A stretch of 64,000 bases of DNA. Source: Bedellia somnulentella (Eukaryota > Arthropoda > Insecta > Lepidoptera > Bedelliidae). Location: the NCBI GenBank assembly GCA_963576735.1, contig OY755184.1:7688001-7752000 (forward strand). Direction: 5' to 3'. The translations under genes and the position numbers were made by a program. This document shows positions 1-10,718 of the stretch, piece after piece (positions within the stretch are counted from its first letter, which is position 1; every line of letters begins with the position of its first letter). The notes under the pieces were generated by a model. The model had not been told where the DNA came from. It saw nothing but the letters and a program-made list of their open reading frames with translations, and searched no databases.

Positions 1-30
1 TAGTTTTTTATTGTCAGTGGTCGAAGATTT

Positions 31-82
31 GTTAATTCGGAGCTCTGGTCCCCTTTCTTTTGGATTCATATCCGTGCATAGA
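31..82 (+). repeat. TATG element, 3' fragment
   Basis: Degraded match to the last ~50 bases of the TATG short element (the 'agctctggctacccc' to 'gccgtgag' part). It lies just upstream of a second, nearly full copy in the same orientation. Confidence 0.45.
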
Positions 83-120
83 AAATGTTGGTATATTCCT
101 CTCCTAACCTACAAAACCTT

Positions 121-371
121 GCCGTGTAGTGCTGGCTTAGAATGTCACTATCACTTTCTACCCATGGCCATGGGTTTTATAAGAGGTGGCTTAGGATATG
201 GGGCTTTTTTAAGTGGTTTTTGGGCGATGCGGTTGGAGACCCATCACCAACGATACTTTATTTCTACCATCTTGTCCCCTATCAGCTTCCAAATGAGGCT
301 GAAGAGATTCTAGCTCTAAAGCTCTGGCTGCCCCTTTTTGGGATTTATAGCCGTGAGTATATGTATGTATA
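121..371 (+). mobile_element. TATG element (RTE-related short retroelement), near full length
   Basis: The head 'gtgtagtgctggcttagaat', the middle 'gggcgatgcggttggagacc' and the tail 'gccgtgagtatatgtatgta' are all present in order, as in about 30 other copies here. No coding capacity. Somewhat diverged (Pro-rich head segment 'cccatggccatggg' in place of the usual 'cttccggtggg'), so it is an older copy. Followed by about 460 bases (372-840) with no recognisable feature. Confidence 0.8.
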
Positions 372-841
372 ATTGGGAGGTTTGTTGAATTTTTAACCTT
401 GGCTGGTGTGTAGGAATCTAGAGCCATTTTTGAAATGCCCTGCTTTTTCAGCCTTTTCAGCCTGAGTGAGGACATTGCCGCCTCTTGCTTTATGTGTAAG
501 TGTAGGGGTGGCAGTTTCAAGAACACCTTACGAATTGCTCTTGGTGCCGTTCCCATACAGCCCGTAATGGCCAAGCAAGCAAGCCCTTTAATTTTTTCCG
601 AGTTAATTTGGGCTGTTATTAATCTGGTTCTCGGCCTAACGAGATTTAATTCAAACTTTGTAAACTTCAAAAAAGTTAGATACAATATAATTATTTCAAA
701 GGTTTACATTATTATCCTGATTAGGTCCGCCAGGAGATAAGAAAATCAGTTCGTTCAAAGAGTGAAAATTTAATATAGTTTAAAAAAACACGCTTTTGAA
801 GCACTTCTAACTAAAGACTGAAAAATAGTAAGTAGTAGTTA

Positions 842-902
842 TTGTGAAAAAGCGTGGAGCGCTATTTATGCCATCTTTCGAGCAATCCACGCTTTTTCAC
901 AA
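842..902. repeat. Perfect 17-bp inverted repeat (hairpin)
   Basis: Bases 842-858 and 886-902 are perfect reverse complements (arms ttgtgaaaaagcgtgga / tccacgctttttcacaa) around a 27-base spacer. It belongs to no repeat family I can identify here. The fold could be a miRNA-like precursor, a tiny foldback transposon or chance. Only the perfect stem is directly seen. Confidence 0.75.
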
Positions 903-1015
903 CTTGATACAAGGCTTCTCCCATATATATGGATGAGCATATTGCACATAAAAAGCTGCTATCTACAAGTTTTTATGCATATTACTAAGTTAGCCGTTAA
1001 GATGGCACACCTTAT

Positions 1016-1149
1016 GAGAGTCAGAGAGAGTAGGAAGGCAGGCGTCCGAAGTATGAAGAATAAAAGAGCATGTATGAAAAGATTGATGGATGCATACGGA
1101 GCTAATGAGGTTTGCCAGGATCGTACAAAGTGACGATATGTATGTATGT
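1016..1149 (+). mobile_element. 5'-truncated RTE LINE copy with target-site duplication
   Basis: Matches the last ~110 bases of the RTE reading frame (the region coding for AGVRSMKNKRACMKRLM ... EVCQDRTK) and then jumps to the (tatg)n tail, so the terminal ~40 bases are deleted. A perfect 14-base duplication, atggcacaccttat, flanks it at 1002-1015 and 1150-1163. This is direct evidence for target-primed insertion of a 5'-truncated copy. Confidence 0.9.
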
Positions 1150-1589
1150 ATGGCACACCTTATATTGATATCACGTAATATTTTCGTCCACAAACTGATT
1201 TCTATCTATAATATAATCTATAATCTAACAAGAAAAATCAATCATAAATCATTGAGTTCATAGGTAGATAGATAGTTTGTAGATTGAAGCAAATTTTGAT
1301 ACATTTACTTCTACAAAGAAGCATCTTATAAAAAAAGTTCACTGTAGAGAATGTACTCATACTATTTTCAAATGAAAATGTGTATTATTTTTATATGCTC
1401 GTTAAACTATGTTAATGTTAATGCCATGTTTGCCAAAATGATTTGCGATTGCCCACATGCTGCGAAACACGTTCCGAGCATTAACACTGCTGCGAAGGCG
1501 TAACGAAGACTTGTGGCTTTATGAGGTGCTCTCCTTTGTGAACTTTGCTATAAGGTACCTATTATTACTGGCTGTATATTTTGTTGTAA

Positions 1590-1960
1590 CTCAAACTCAA
1601 ACGTTCACACCGTTTATGCCTGAAGGGGCTGGCAGAGGTACTAATACTTCTGAACATCACGTGACATTGTCACTTGGTGTTCAGAGTACCCACGTTTTGC
1701 TTGGACAGTGTACTCACGTGATAGGGGGCAGGCCTGTCGCCGTTTTGTACGAATACACTGTCACATGCAGGGCATATTAGGTTAGGAACAACTTAGGCAT
1801 GTGGGTTTCCTCCCGATGTTTTCCCTTACCGTTAATAACCATGATAAATCAACCGAACATATATGTATTTAGGAAATATAAATTGGTGTAGGCCCAACCC
1901 CGGATTTGAACCCTCATCTGCACTATAAACGGAGTTGTACCCGCTGAGTTATCAAGGTTG
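1590..1960 (-). mobile_element. tRNA-derived SINE, full length
   Basis: Read on the minus strand it begins with a tRNA-like head ('ttgataactcagcgggta', A-box-like) and a B-box-like stretch, followed by the conserved body ('tgagggaaaacatcg', 'acacgtgag') and the tail ending in 'cgtttga'. The 13-base duplication tattttgttgtaa flanks it at 1577-1589 and 1961-1973. Transcription would be by RNA polymerase III from the internal boxes. It overlaps a 107-codon open frame that is not a gene. Nothing recognisable from 1974 to 2808. Confidence 0.88.
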
Positions 1961-2808
1961 TATTTTGTTGTAAAACTTGCCTAATGTAATTATTATAACT
2001 ACTGTACAAGGAGATATTTATTATTTACAGTTGAAGAAACCTGTCCTCATGATAGTAATGAAAATCGTTAATTAAGGTATCATTCGCACGCGTGTTAAGC
2101 AACGTTGCGTTGAATACTGTCGTCAACGCATTTTTAACATTCATGACGCGATTGGTCACACGAAAGCTTTTGAATACTTTTGATTCATATATCTCTAAAA
2201 TGTTTAATACGTCGTAGAAATGGTTAATGATATGATAAGTTACAAGCAAGAACGAGTTGTGTTGCTAGAAGAAGAAAAAGGAAACAAAAACTTAAAGATA
2301 CTTTCAAGGGCAGTCTGTTGCTTGTACCAAGATTCAAGTTTTTTTTAATTGTTTTTGGATGTATATTACAAATTTTGATAAGTTATTGAATATAGTATGA
2401 CCCAAAAATTAAGCTTCAAGATACCAATATGCGTTTGGCAATGATTGTTACAGCACTGTATGACAATGTACACTGTAGTGTAATTTTTTTTTTATTTTAG
2501 TAAATACATTTAACAATCACCTGCATGGAATTAAACTACCTATATCTAGCAAACTCAAATTATGAAAAAATGTTTTGAGCTTTAGTTGGGCACAATGAGC
2601 CGGTATTAATGAAGATATAAAGATATTTGTGTTGAAATTGGATAAAAAGCTTTGTAAATGATTCTGTGCAGTTGTGATAGAGGGGTGGGATTGATGATTT
2701 ATTACATTTTTCTCGTACATGGTCTTTTTTTCACACTTCGACTTCGAACACCTATATTTTAATATTATAAATCTATATTGTAGTCGGAAAGAATAAATTA
2801 AAACAAAC

Positions 2809-3066
2809 ATGCATACATACATAGACTCACGGCTATAAATCCCTAGGAGGGGTAGCCAGAGCTAAGGAATAAAAATTAATCATCCACTTTTAAAGATAAG
2901 TTAGTAAGTGGGAAAAGGGCGTAAAATAAAGGTTGTTGGTGATGATGGGTCCCCAACCGCAACGCCCATAAATTCATTAAAAAGTTTCAATACTCTAAGT
3001 CACCTCTTACGTATACCCACGGGAAGAAACGGGGTAGTGCTATTCTAAGCCGACACTATACAGCTA
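2809..3066 (-). mobile_element. TATG element, full length, minus strand
   Basis: Starts on the plus strand with (catac)n, then the reverse complement of the tail, middle and head, ending at 'taagccgacactatacagc'. Moderately diverged. No clear target-site duplication. Confidence 0.82.
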
Positions 3067-3179
3067 TGTATATATCTACATCTATTAGCAAAATATACGA
3101 GTATCTATTAACTTTTCTACCGCGACGTATACAACATATTACTGTAGTCCACCTAAAATATTGAAAATTATATATATTA

Positions 3180-4220
3180 TTTTCTAAGATTTTCACGATT
3201 GCACATTATAATTGAAACAACTATTGATTTTCGGATATTTTAATCGCGTGTTATTACATTATTTTTAAAGCCCGACGTTTCGAAAACTTTTCAGTTATCA
3301 TGGTCACGGGAAGACTGAGGTGTTATTTGTCATTATACAGTACTATAAAATTATTAATACTAACTACCTTCACAAAATTTTAAGTTACATTTGCGTTTAA
3401 TATTTGCTATGTACAAAAAGAGCTAATGTTATCTGGAGTCTTGCTAGTGTTCTTCCCTCGCTTAGTTGTGCTAATGATCGGGTTCCAAGCAGGTGGTAAT
3501 TGCCAACCATCATCTCTATTGAAGTTTGGATGTTTCTTTATTTCAATAGACTCGCGTATCATTCTAGGTATCAATCGATTCTCTTTTGCTACAATTGTAG
3601 GTTTGTCAAAACGCATGTGGTGGTTTGGCTTATCGAAGGTGTGTTCACACAAAGCAGATCTTCCAGGACGCCTATTCTTCATATCAGCAATATGTTCTCT
3701 AACGCGAGTTGCTACACTACGCTTTGTTTGGCCGATGTATGAAAGACCACACTCACAGTCTAGTTTATAAACGCCTGCATCTTGTAAAGGGATCTGACAT
3801 TTGATAGGTCTTAGAAACTGACTTATCTTTTGGTGCGGCTTGAAGTAGGTCTTAATGGAAGCACGCTGTAACACAGTACTAATTTTGTCTGTTACACCCT
3901 TTACAAAAGGTAAAGTTGCAGGGAGTCTTTCAACAGTAGGTGGTTTATCGGAGGAGCGGTGACGTTGGCGGGGCAATTTCAGCTTGTTGTTGTGAAGAAC
4001 TTGTTTCACATGACTGAGCTCTCCAGCAAGATGGTTTTCGTCACAAAGATGTTTGGCTCTCTGAAACAAAGTTTTACCAACAGTAGCTAACTGAGATGGA
4101 TGGTGGTGTGAGTCACCATTCCCGTGACCATGATAACTGAAAAGTTTTCGAAACGTCGGGCTTTAAAATAATGTAATAACACGCGATTAAAATATCCGAA
4201 AATCAATAGTTGTTTCAATT
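3180..4220 (-). mobile_element. Penelope-like element, truncated, with inverted terminal repeats
   Basis: A ~1.04 kb element bounded by a 13-base duplication (attatatatatta at 3167-3179 and 4221-4233). Inverted terminal repeats of about 100 bp (around 3222-3325 and 4115-4220) both contain 'agcccgacgtttcg' and 'atccgaaaatcaatag'. Inside, the minus strand codes for the end of the Penelope polyprotein. Penelope-like elements are known for terminal repeats that may be inverted and for a GIY-YIG nuclease after the reverse transcriptase; both are seen. The reverse transcriptase core is missing, so it cannot move by itself. A second, smaller relic is at 25411-25796. Confidence 0.88.
3407..4069 (-). 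pseudogene. Penelope-like polyprotein C-terminus with GIY-YIG endonuclease
   Basis: 220 codons open to a stop, and the frame continues upstream of the first Met to about 4110, so the start is artificial. Residues ~1-95 look like the thumb/linker region of a Penelope reverse transcriptase. Residues ~100-180 are a GIY-YIG-type nuclease: VYKLDCECGLSYIGQTKRS has the cysteine-rich approach (DCEC) typical of Penelope nucleases and the YIGQT motif, followed by the TRVREH helix with its Arg and His, then a downstream Glu in EN. In intact elements the nuclease nicks the target DNA for reverse transcription. The reverse transcriptase fingers and palm are absent because the element is 5'-truncated next to a terminal repeat. 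Family assignment is confident; activity is unlikely. Confidence 0.88.
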
Positions 4221-4669
4221 ATTATATATATTACCAAGTATTCTCATTTTAATAAATTTTCCGGTGCATCATATTTGAGCAATTTAAAATTCAACTTTTC
4301 ATCAACTTAATTTGAAATATTTTATTGAGATCTTCAATAAAGAACATGTGCTGGGACATACGCTCAGACAGATAGAATTCACGATACAACAAGTTCTTTT
4401 TTTTAATTCGTCTATGATATATCATATCCAGTCCCAGTTGTTGGTTCCCACGTTGGATTAAGTTAGGGTATTATAATTACGCAAATATTGATAGCGGCGT
4501 GTTGAATAAGTCAAATACTGAGGTCATATCTAAACCCTGGATTTAGTATCGGATATAATCAACGCTAGTGGTGCTAAATAAAAGGAAATGGTATAGTACG
4601 AAATCAATATAGACTTTTGATCAGAGACCAGTATGGTATTAGCACAGATAATATAATACGTATGAGCTA

Positions 4670-4902
4670 GTTTTTACTCATTGCTATAAATGTCATAAAG
4701 GGGTAGCCAAAACTACAGCATTTAAAAGCCACGTTTGGAAGCTTAGTGATTGAATTGAAGATATTGAAAGAAAAGACGTGAAGTTGAAGAAATTGATACC
4801 TCTAACCTCATTGCCCAATGATCTCATTAAAAAGCCCCAATTCTACAATAGTCGCCTCATAACACACCCACGGGAAGAAATGGATTAGTGCTATTCTAAA
4901 TG
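4670..4902 (-). mobile_element. TATG element, degraded, minus strand
   Basis: The reverse complement of the head ('ctattctaaa', 'acccacgggaagaaatg') and of the tail ('ataaaggggtagcc') can be recognised. The middle carries insertions of A-rich sequence. An old copy. From 4234 to 4669 I see nothing else. Confidence 0.65.
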
Positions 4903-5122
4903 CTTTTTTTATTGTGACATATGTACGTTACGGTTCTTGTTGTATAACTGGAGCTATGTTTTTGATGATGCAGTTTGCAAGCAATACATCCCAATAAATA
5001 ACTACCTAGTATTTCACCATCTTTTCCCCTTCCTACTGTTTAAGTCAGCTAAGGAATCGATGATTACAAATATCTGTCTGTTCTTTTTTTGTACGTAATG
5101 TAGGTAAGAAAAGGTGTTTATG

Positions 5123-5452
5123 ACAACCGTGATAGCTCAATAGGTATACCATCCGCCTAGCATGCTGACAGGCGTGGGTTCAAATCCCGAGTCGGGCCTT
5201 CACCAATGTGTATTTTCTAAAGTCATATGTGTGGTTTATTAATCATAGTGGGCACCGGTGAGGGAAAACATCGTAAGGAAACCCACATGGCTTAGTTGTA
5301 CATGTTCATGTGACAATGTATTCTTGCAAAACTGCTATGGAGGTACCAATCAAAATGTGGGTACTGTTGGCCAGCTGACGAAAATGTCACGTGATGTTCA
5401 GTAGTTTTAGTACCTTTGCCACTATCGGGGTGTAAGGCGGGAACATTTGAGT
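5123..5452 (+). mobile_element. tRNA-derived SINE, near full length
   Basis: The head 'caaccgtgatagctcaatag' (A box) and 'gtgggttcaaatcccgagtc' (B box) are clear. The body 'ggtgagggaaaacatcgtaa' and the 3' part 'cacgtgatgttcag' follow. It lies about 370 bases upstream of the AstCC TATA box. Confidence 0.85.
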
Positions 5453-5820
5453 ATTGAACAATATTTGATAATCTTTATATTACTAGTTTTGGGCATTAAT
5501 GACGGATTAAAATTAATTGAAGTATGAATTGAAGTAATTGAGCAATGAAAGCATTTCTATTCAATTCATATTACTGACCATTAATAATATATATTACATT
5601 ACATACAAAATTGCAACCACATTTTCATAAAGTCGCTTTATTTTCACTCATCATATTTTGATTTCAGTTTTCCTGTTTTTGAACATGAGTTATGTCATTT
5701 CAATGGTATTGCTTACTGACGAGATACAAAAAGAGTATGTAACTATTTTAATGACCTGCCCGGATTCAGCGGATTATATATTTATATTGATAAAATGTTG
5801 TTATTGCCAACGTGATAGGA

Positions 5821-5851
5821 TATAAAGGCTGGGCGGGAACTGCCCGCTCTA
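5821..5851 (+). promoter_or_regulatory. Candidate AstCC core promoter (TATA box and initiator)
   Basis: TATAAAGG at 5821-5828 is followed 30 bases after its first T by an initiator-like CTCTATTTT with A at 5851. The ~60 bases around it are GC-rich in an AT-rich setting. A cAMP-response-like ttacgtcat lies at 5891-5899, inside the proposed first exon. A second TATA-like motif (5916-5922) is less well placed. Prediction only; there is no transcript evidence. Confidence 0.5.
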
Positions 5852-5960
5852 TTTTGCCGCCCGCCTTCGCGCCGGTTGCAATTTTCGTGCTTACGTCATA
5901 TTTTAATAATCACGATATAAGGACCTTTCTGCAGTTTCCAATATTGAAGTTCTACAAATT
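5851..5960 (+). other. AstCC: Candidate untranslated first exon of AstCC
   Basis: Runs from the proposed start site to a strong donor, AATT|GTGAGT, at 5961. It contains no ATG, as expected for a 5' UTR exon. It would join to an acceptor (ttatgaatttcag) ending at 10702, giving a first intron of 4742 bases full of SINE and LINE fragments. No other promoter-like sequence lies between it and the coding exons. Confidence 0.42.
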
Positions 5961-6549
5961 GTGAGTACTTGCAGTTCATGATTTTTTAAATAATTAGCAG
6001 TTGATTAAAAATACAATAATAATTTGTATAAAGATTTTTAGCTTACGATCATTTAAAATAAAGCGTTTTAACTAATCTTACATGAATTTAATTTATTTTC
6101 GTGAAGATATAAACACTACTTTAAATAAATATATGAAATAATGATAATTAAAACCGAGGATTTCTTTTTTTAGCTTTCAAAATAAAGCGCAAGGGTTTTC
6201 AGTGGCAGTGGTCTGAGTTAAGATAAATAAAAATGATAATTATAAAGCTGTATAGTTTTCAAAACATAGGCATAGAATATAGTTAGCCTTACATATTGTT
6301 TTAACAAAGTGCCGCCTTTGATAAAACAAAAATTTCGGAGGCTCATTGGCAGGTATACCCGTAATGTTTTAGCGTCATACACGTTTGTCGTTTTAATTTA
6401 AGTGACCATAACAAAGATTGATGATAGACAAATGATAGATAGCTATTGATAATAGATAAATGTGACCTTATAGTTAAGACTTTGCTATATGTCTATATAA
6501 AAGATATAGTATCTTTACATATATTTGTTGTCATAAGTTTGTGTTCTTA

Positions 6550-6945
6550 GGTTATGGGAGAAATAGCGTGATCCGTGAAAGTTTGCAGTGTGAGAGATGA
6601 TATTGTAAAATAATAATAAAAAGGTATGTTATGATAGTTTGGCCACATAGAGATGTTGAATGTTAGTAAATTGGTAAAAGATATCTATAGAGCCAATGTA
6701 GAAGGTAATGTCAGTAGAAGACGACCTCGGAGGACACATTTGAACCAAATATTGAGTGTGCACAAAAAGACAGGCCTCCGAAATATAAATGATAAGAGAG
6801 CATGTATGGAAAGATTTATGGATGTAATCAAATTGCCAGTTTCATACGTACGTTCGTATCGGTTTGCCAGGTTCTAACAAAGTGGCGATCGATGGTCTCT
6901 GCCTACTCCAATGGGAAATAATAGCGTGAGTTTATGTATGTATTA
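6550..6945 (+). mobile_element. RTE LINE 3' end, degraded
   Basis: Matches the last ~330 bases of the RTE frame (WFGHIERM ... RANVEGNVSRGRPRKTHLDQI ... TKWRS) and ends 'gcgtgagtttatgtatgta'. It has frame-breaking changes and a ~25-base insert with (cgta) repeats. A 5'-truncated dead copy inside AstCC intron 1. Confidence 0.82.
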
Positions 6946-7177
6946 TGTATAATATTAATAATCAGAAATATTTTTTTAAAATTTATTTATTCTGATCATT
7001 GGATCAAATGTAGTGTTATGGAAAAGTTAGTAAGTATAGTAAGTAGAGTGCGGAACATTTAAATAAAAAGGTGAAAATAAAATAAACGGACTTAAATATT
7101 AAACAAAAATATTTATGAAAAAAATAAATAAAGACAAACCTCGAGAGGTGTACAGGTTTTTTTTATCATACAAATAC

Positions 7178-7240
7178 AAAGTGGCGATCAATTATTCCTG
7201 ACTACAGCAATGGGAACTAATGGCGTAATGTACTGCATCT
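7178..7240 (+). mobile_element. RTE LINE 3' end, short remnant
   Basis: 'acaaagtggcgatcaat' to 'aatgggaactaatggcgtaa' matches the last ~60 bases of the RTE LINE. Very degraded. Confidence 0.5.
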
Positions 7241-7743
7241 ATGTAAGATCAAATTTATATAATTATTAATTTAAGTTTGATTCGCTAAACTTAAAAATCT
7301 GTTTTTATTGCTGACACTCTTTTTAAATATATCAACTACGCAGTTTTGTAACATTTCGACCATTTTCATATCAGTTATATAATATTTTAACTATAATACA
7401 TATTTCCAAAATGGAGGTTCAATGCTTACAATTAGAGGTCACCTCAGCTGATATAATAAGTAAGAGAAGCCGAAATCCTCTCAATAACTTGCGTCTCGAA
7501 TGATATGCCTTATTAGTTTTGAATTACCCAACTAATAAATGGAATTAGTTTTCGGGGCCACGGTCATTCCTCACACTACTATAATAAATTGATGTTATAT
7601 TACAGTATGTTATGTTTGCTGTTTACTGTCGGCTTCAAACATCACTTACCCTTTTAATCGTTTGGGTTGTGAGCTTTTTACTCATCGTCCACCATACTTA
7701 ATTTTACAATCTTTGGCCAATCTACTTCCAAAACGAATTTCTT

Positions 7744-7826
7744 TGTCTGCAGGTCTACGCTACCCCATTTTGGAATAAATAGCCTTAGAATTAATTGATA
7801 GTGAGTATATGTATGTTATGTATAGT
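7744..7826 (+). repeat. TATG element, 3' remnant
   Basis: 'ctacgctaccccattttgga' to 'gtgagtatatgtatgttatg' resembles the tail of the TATG element. Weak. Confidence 0.4.
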
Positions 7827-8206
7827 AAACATTTTAGTTCAGCATCATGGCTTAAGTTCGGTTTAGGTGATAATTGTCAGGTCGCCTTATCATCGTTTTA
7901 TTATTTTCTTAGCATTAATACGGTTAAAAAACGGAATTACCACCTCTTAAGAGTGATTATTATTATATGTCACTTGTGTTATGTGTTGTAGTCATTTGTG
8001 TGAATTTATGAGATGGCAGCCATTGTTCAAACAAAATCTTTCCGTTTGTCACAAAACTCGTGGCATACTCGCATTGGTTCTAAAGTAGGTATTATAGATA
8101 TTTCATAACATAAAAGGATTTTGATGATAACTTACTGAAAATCTTACAACAACAAAATTTTATATGTATAGTGTATATAAAATGTTTTATAAATTATATC
8201 ATATTT

Positions 8207-8352
8207 TGCTGTGTAGTGTCGGCTTAGAATAGCACTACCCCATTTCTTCCGGTGGGTGTACGTAAGGGATTTTTGGGAAATGCGGTTGGAGACCCATCAC
8301 CAACAACCTTTATTTCACCATACTTTCCCCACTCAAATTTTCAAAAGTGAAT
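8207..8352 (+). mobile_element. TATG element, 3'-truncated
   Basis: The head and middle are very close to the family consensus ('gctgtgtagtgtcggcttag'), with a ~30-base deletion after 'gtacgtaag'. The copy stops within 'tccccactcaa...aaaagtga' and runs into (atga)n. Confidence 0.8.
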
Positions 8353-8367
8353 GAATGAATGAAAATA

Positions 8368-8472
8368 CCTTCCGATAGCTCAGAGACCGCGGCTTTTAAT
8401 ATACAGAGTCTTGGGTTCTAATCCAAAGTAGGACCCACATATATGTGTATTTTCTAAAGTCTTACATCGTAT
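8368..8472 (+). repeat. tRNA-derived SINE, 5' fragment
   Basis: A-box-like 'tccgatagctcagagacc' and B-box-like 'gggttctaatccaaagtagg' followed by 'tgtgtattttctaaagtc'. Only the head survives. The following stretch 8480-9095 has a 98-codon open frame (8685-8981, rich in K/P: PKRPALPRPLTVVFKGSPKKK) that I do not recognise; it lies in AstCC intron 1. Confidence 0.55.
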
Positions 8473-9098
8473 CACAGCTCGGATCTGCCTCAACGAAGGC
8501 AATGGAGTAGTATCCTTGGCCCGGATATGTACTTTTGTGGTGGTACTCTTTAAAAAGACAACAGTAGGAAATATTATATAATTTTATAAGTAATAGTTTA
8601 TTTTAAAATGTATTAAAAAAATAACAAATTAAAATACTCACTGCATACGTTGCTAGCGCATAATAATAAAGAAATAAATCGTCTTTGCCGCCATTGCGCC
8701 TTACAAATAGTTTTTTATTTACTGGACCTCTTTTCACATGGAGCAAAAGTAGTCTTGAACGATTTTTGCTCAATAATGAATATTTTGAAGAGTATTTTCT
8801 TGATCCACCGAAACGACCAGCTCTCCCGCGACCGCTGACGGTGGTTTTTAAGGGTTCCCCGAAGAAGAAATCTGTGTTAGTATTTGTTTTAATAGCTTAC
8901 ACATTATTATTAATGTTGAGTCACCATCTCAAACGAGTGATACTAAATATGTCATTTACGTCACGGGTATCAGGGGAGTAAGTAACAGCGGCGGCCCATT
9001 ACAGTTAAACAGAATCTTCTTAGTTTTCGGAGAATCAGTTCATTCAAGGTTGCACTTTGCAATATTCTATTTAACTGTGTTTTAAATCTTTAATACAA

Positions 9099-9232
9099 AC
9101 ATATACTCACGGCTGTGAATTTTGACATTCCTGTGGCTTTAGATTTAGAAAGCCAATAATACTGTTAAAAGCGAGTAGGAATATTGTTGTAAGAAACTAA
9201 ATCTAAACCTATAAGTCACCTTTTAGGAGACC
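9099..9232 (-). repeat. TATG element, degraded fragment, minus strand
   Basis: 'atatactcacggctgtgaat' is the reverse complement of the family tail; the rest is poorly conserved. Confidence 0.5.
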
Positions 9233-9371
9233 TTCTGTCCAAATAAAAAAGTAAATTGAGATTTTTCCCCTTGTTTTCCCCTCTAAAATCCGAATCTCGA
9301 ACCTATGCTTTGAGAGACACAGATGGTTTAAAACAAATTATTTGTGTTTTTTTAAATGATACTAATTAAGA

Positions 9372-9455
9372 GGCTATGTAGAGCCATGTGGGTTAACTCA
9401 CAATGTTTTCCCTCACCATAACAACCATGATAAATTCACCATAAATATGACTTTA
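9372..9455 (-). repeat. tRNA-derived SINE fragment, minus strand
   Basis: 'gccatgtgggttaactcaca', 'ttttccctcacc' and 'aaccatgataaattcacc' are the reverse complement of the SINE body. It is directly abutted by a TATG element. Confidence 0.6.
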
Positions 9456-9702
9456 GCTGTGTAGAGTCGGCTTAGAATAGCACTACCCCATTTCTTCCGG
9501 TGGGTGTACGTAAGAGGCGACTAACGGTATGGGGCTATTAAGGGATTTTTGGGCGATGCGGTTGGAGACCCATCACCAAAAACCTTTATTTTACGATCTT
9601 TTCCCCACTCAACTTCCAAAAGTGGCTGAGGAATATATAATTCCTTAGCTCTGGCTACCCCTTCTAGGGATTTATAGCCGTGAGTATATGTATGTATGTA
9701 TG
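9456..9702 (+). mobile_element. TATG element, full length, young
   Basis: A complete copy from 'gctgtgtagagtcggcttag' to (tatg)n, very close to the consensus. It sits between a minus-strand SINE fragment and a plus-strand SINE, in AstCC intron 1. No certain duplication. Confidence 0.9.
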
Positions 9703-9717
9703 AGTTAAGAAAATATT

Positions 9718-10388
9718 AAGGCTGTCGTTGCAGACAGTCGTGAGTTTAGATCCCGGGTCGGGCCTACAACAATTAATCTCTTTTTAAGTCACATGTGTGG
9801 TTAATTTGTCATGGTTGTTAACGGTGAGGGAAAACATTGTGAGGAAACCCACATGGCTAAGTTGTACTTAGCCATGTGACAGTGTATTTGTACAAAACGG
9901 CGATAGACCTGACCCCTATAGAAAGAAGGAAAGAAGAAAGAAAAAGCTTTATTCTCCTCGCGAGGACACAAAATAATAATAATACACAAATCAAAAACAA
10001 CATAGAAGTAACGAAAAACACAGAAATTAAACTAACATCAAAAATGAAGTGCATTAAAATAATAATATTAATAAAAAAATACTTGTCATAGACTTGTGCC
10101 CTCATTAGGTGAAAAGGTACCTGGCTCGGTACTGAGCTACTGTCGCATATACCGACAATAGCAATAGCGCCGATTTTCAGCCAGTGCCTTCTTAAATATA
10201 AACTATTTTATGTTGACTCAGGAACAGCAAACTACAATTAAATAAATATTTACTAAAGAAATATCCCGTGAGTACACTGTCCAAACAAAACGTGGCTACT
10301 CTGAACACCAGGTGACAATGTCTCGTGTTCAGAAGTATTAGTACCTCTGCCAAACCCTTCGGGGATATTCGGCGTGAACGTTTCAGTC
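9718..10388 (+). mobile_element. tRNA-derived SINE split by a LINE 3'-end insertion
   Basis: The left part (9718-9920) runs from the B-box region to 'gacctgacccctat'. The right part (10262-10388) resumes at 'atcccgtgagtacactgtcc' and ends 'cggcgtgaacgtttc'. The two together give the usual SINE order, so the intervening 341 bases are a later insertion. Confidence 0.78.
9921..10261 (-). mobile_element. Probable LINE 3' UTR inserted in a SINE
   Basis: On the minus strand the insert ends 'gaggagaataaagc' followed by a (tttc)n-like tail, which is the usual look of the 3' end of an insect LINE. There is no coding sequence. The plus-strand open frame here is low-complexity. The family is not identified. 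Confidence 0.5.
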
Positions 10389-10399
10389 GCAACTGAACT

Positions 10400-10456
10400 G
10401 TCATACTGTCTGCAAGAAAGGCGAGTGTTCTACTCATTGAGCTATCACGGTTGTTG
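10400..10456 (-). repeat. tRNA-derived SINE head fragment, minus strand
   Basis: 'gtgttctactcattgagcta' followed by 'tcacggttg' is the reverse complement of the SINE A-box head. It directly follows the plus-strand SINE tail, making an inverted pair. Confidence 0.55.
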
Positions 10457-10718
10457 TGCTATCACATTATCGTGGAAACATCTTAGCTTTCGTATTATAA
10501 CATTATTATAGGATGTACCTCGGTGATGCGACTTTGTAACTTTATTTGAACTAAATCTATTTCACGTGATTTGATTTGTTAAATGTCTTCTTTGTCTCGT
10601 CCCCCATCATGATAACACGTAAAAATATCGTCAGCTAACAAAATACGCAGAAAAAAAAACATACTTTAAGAAATATATAGAACATAATCTTATGAATTTC
10701 AGCGGAATCATTGAAGTA

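Noticed and set aside
1457..1780. 107-codon frame with a hydrophobic segment
   Set aside because: Its second half lies in a minus-strand tRNA-derived SINE and the first half has no splice or homology support.
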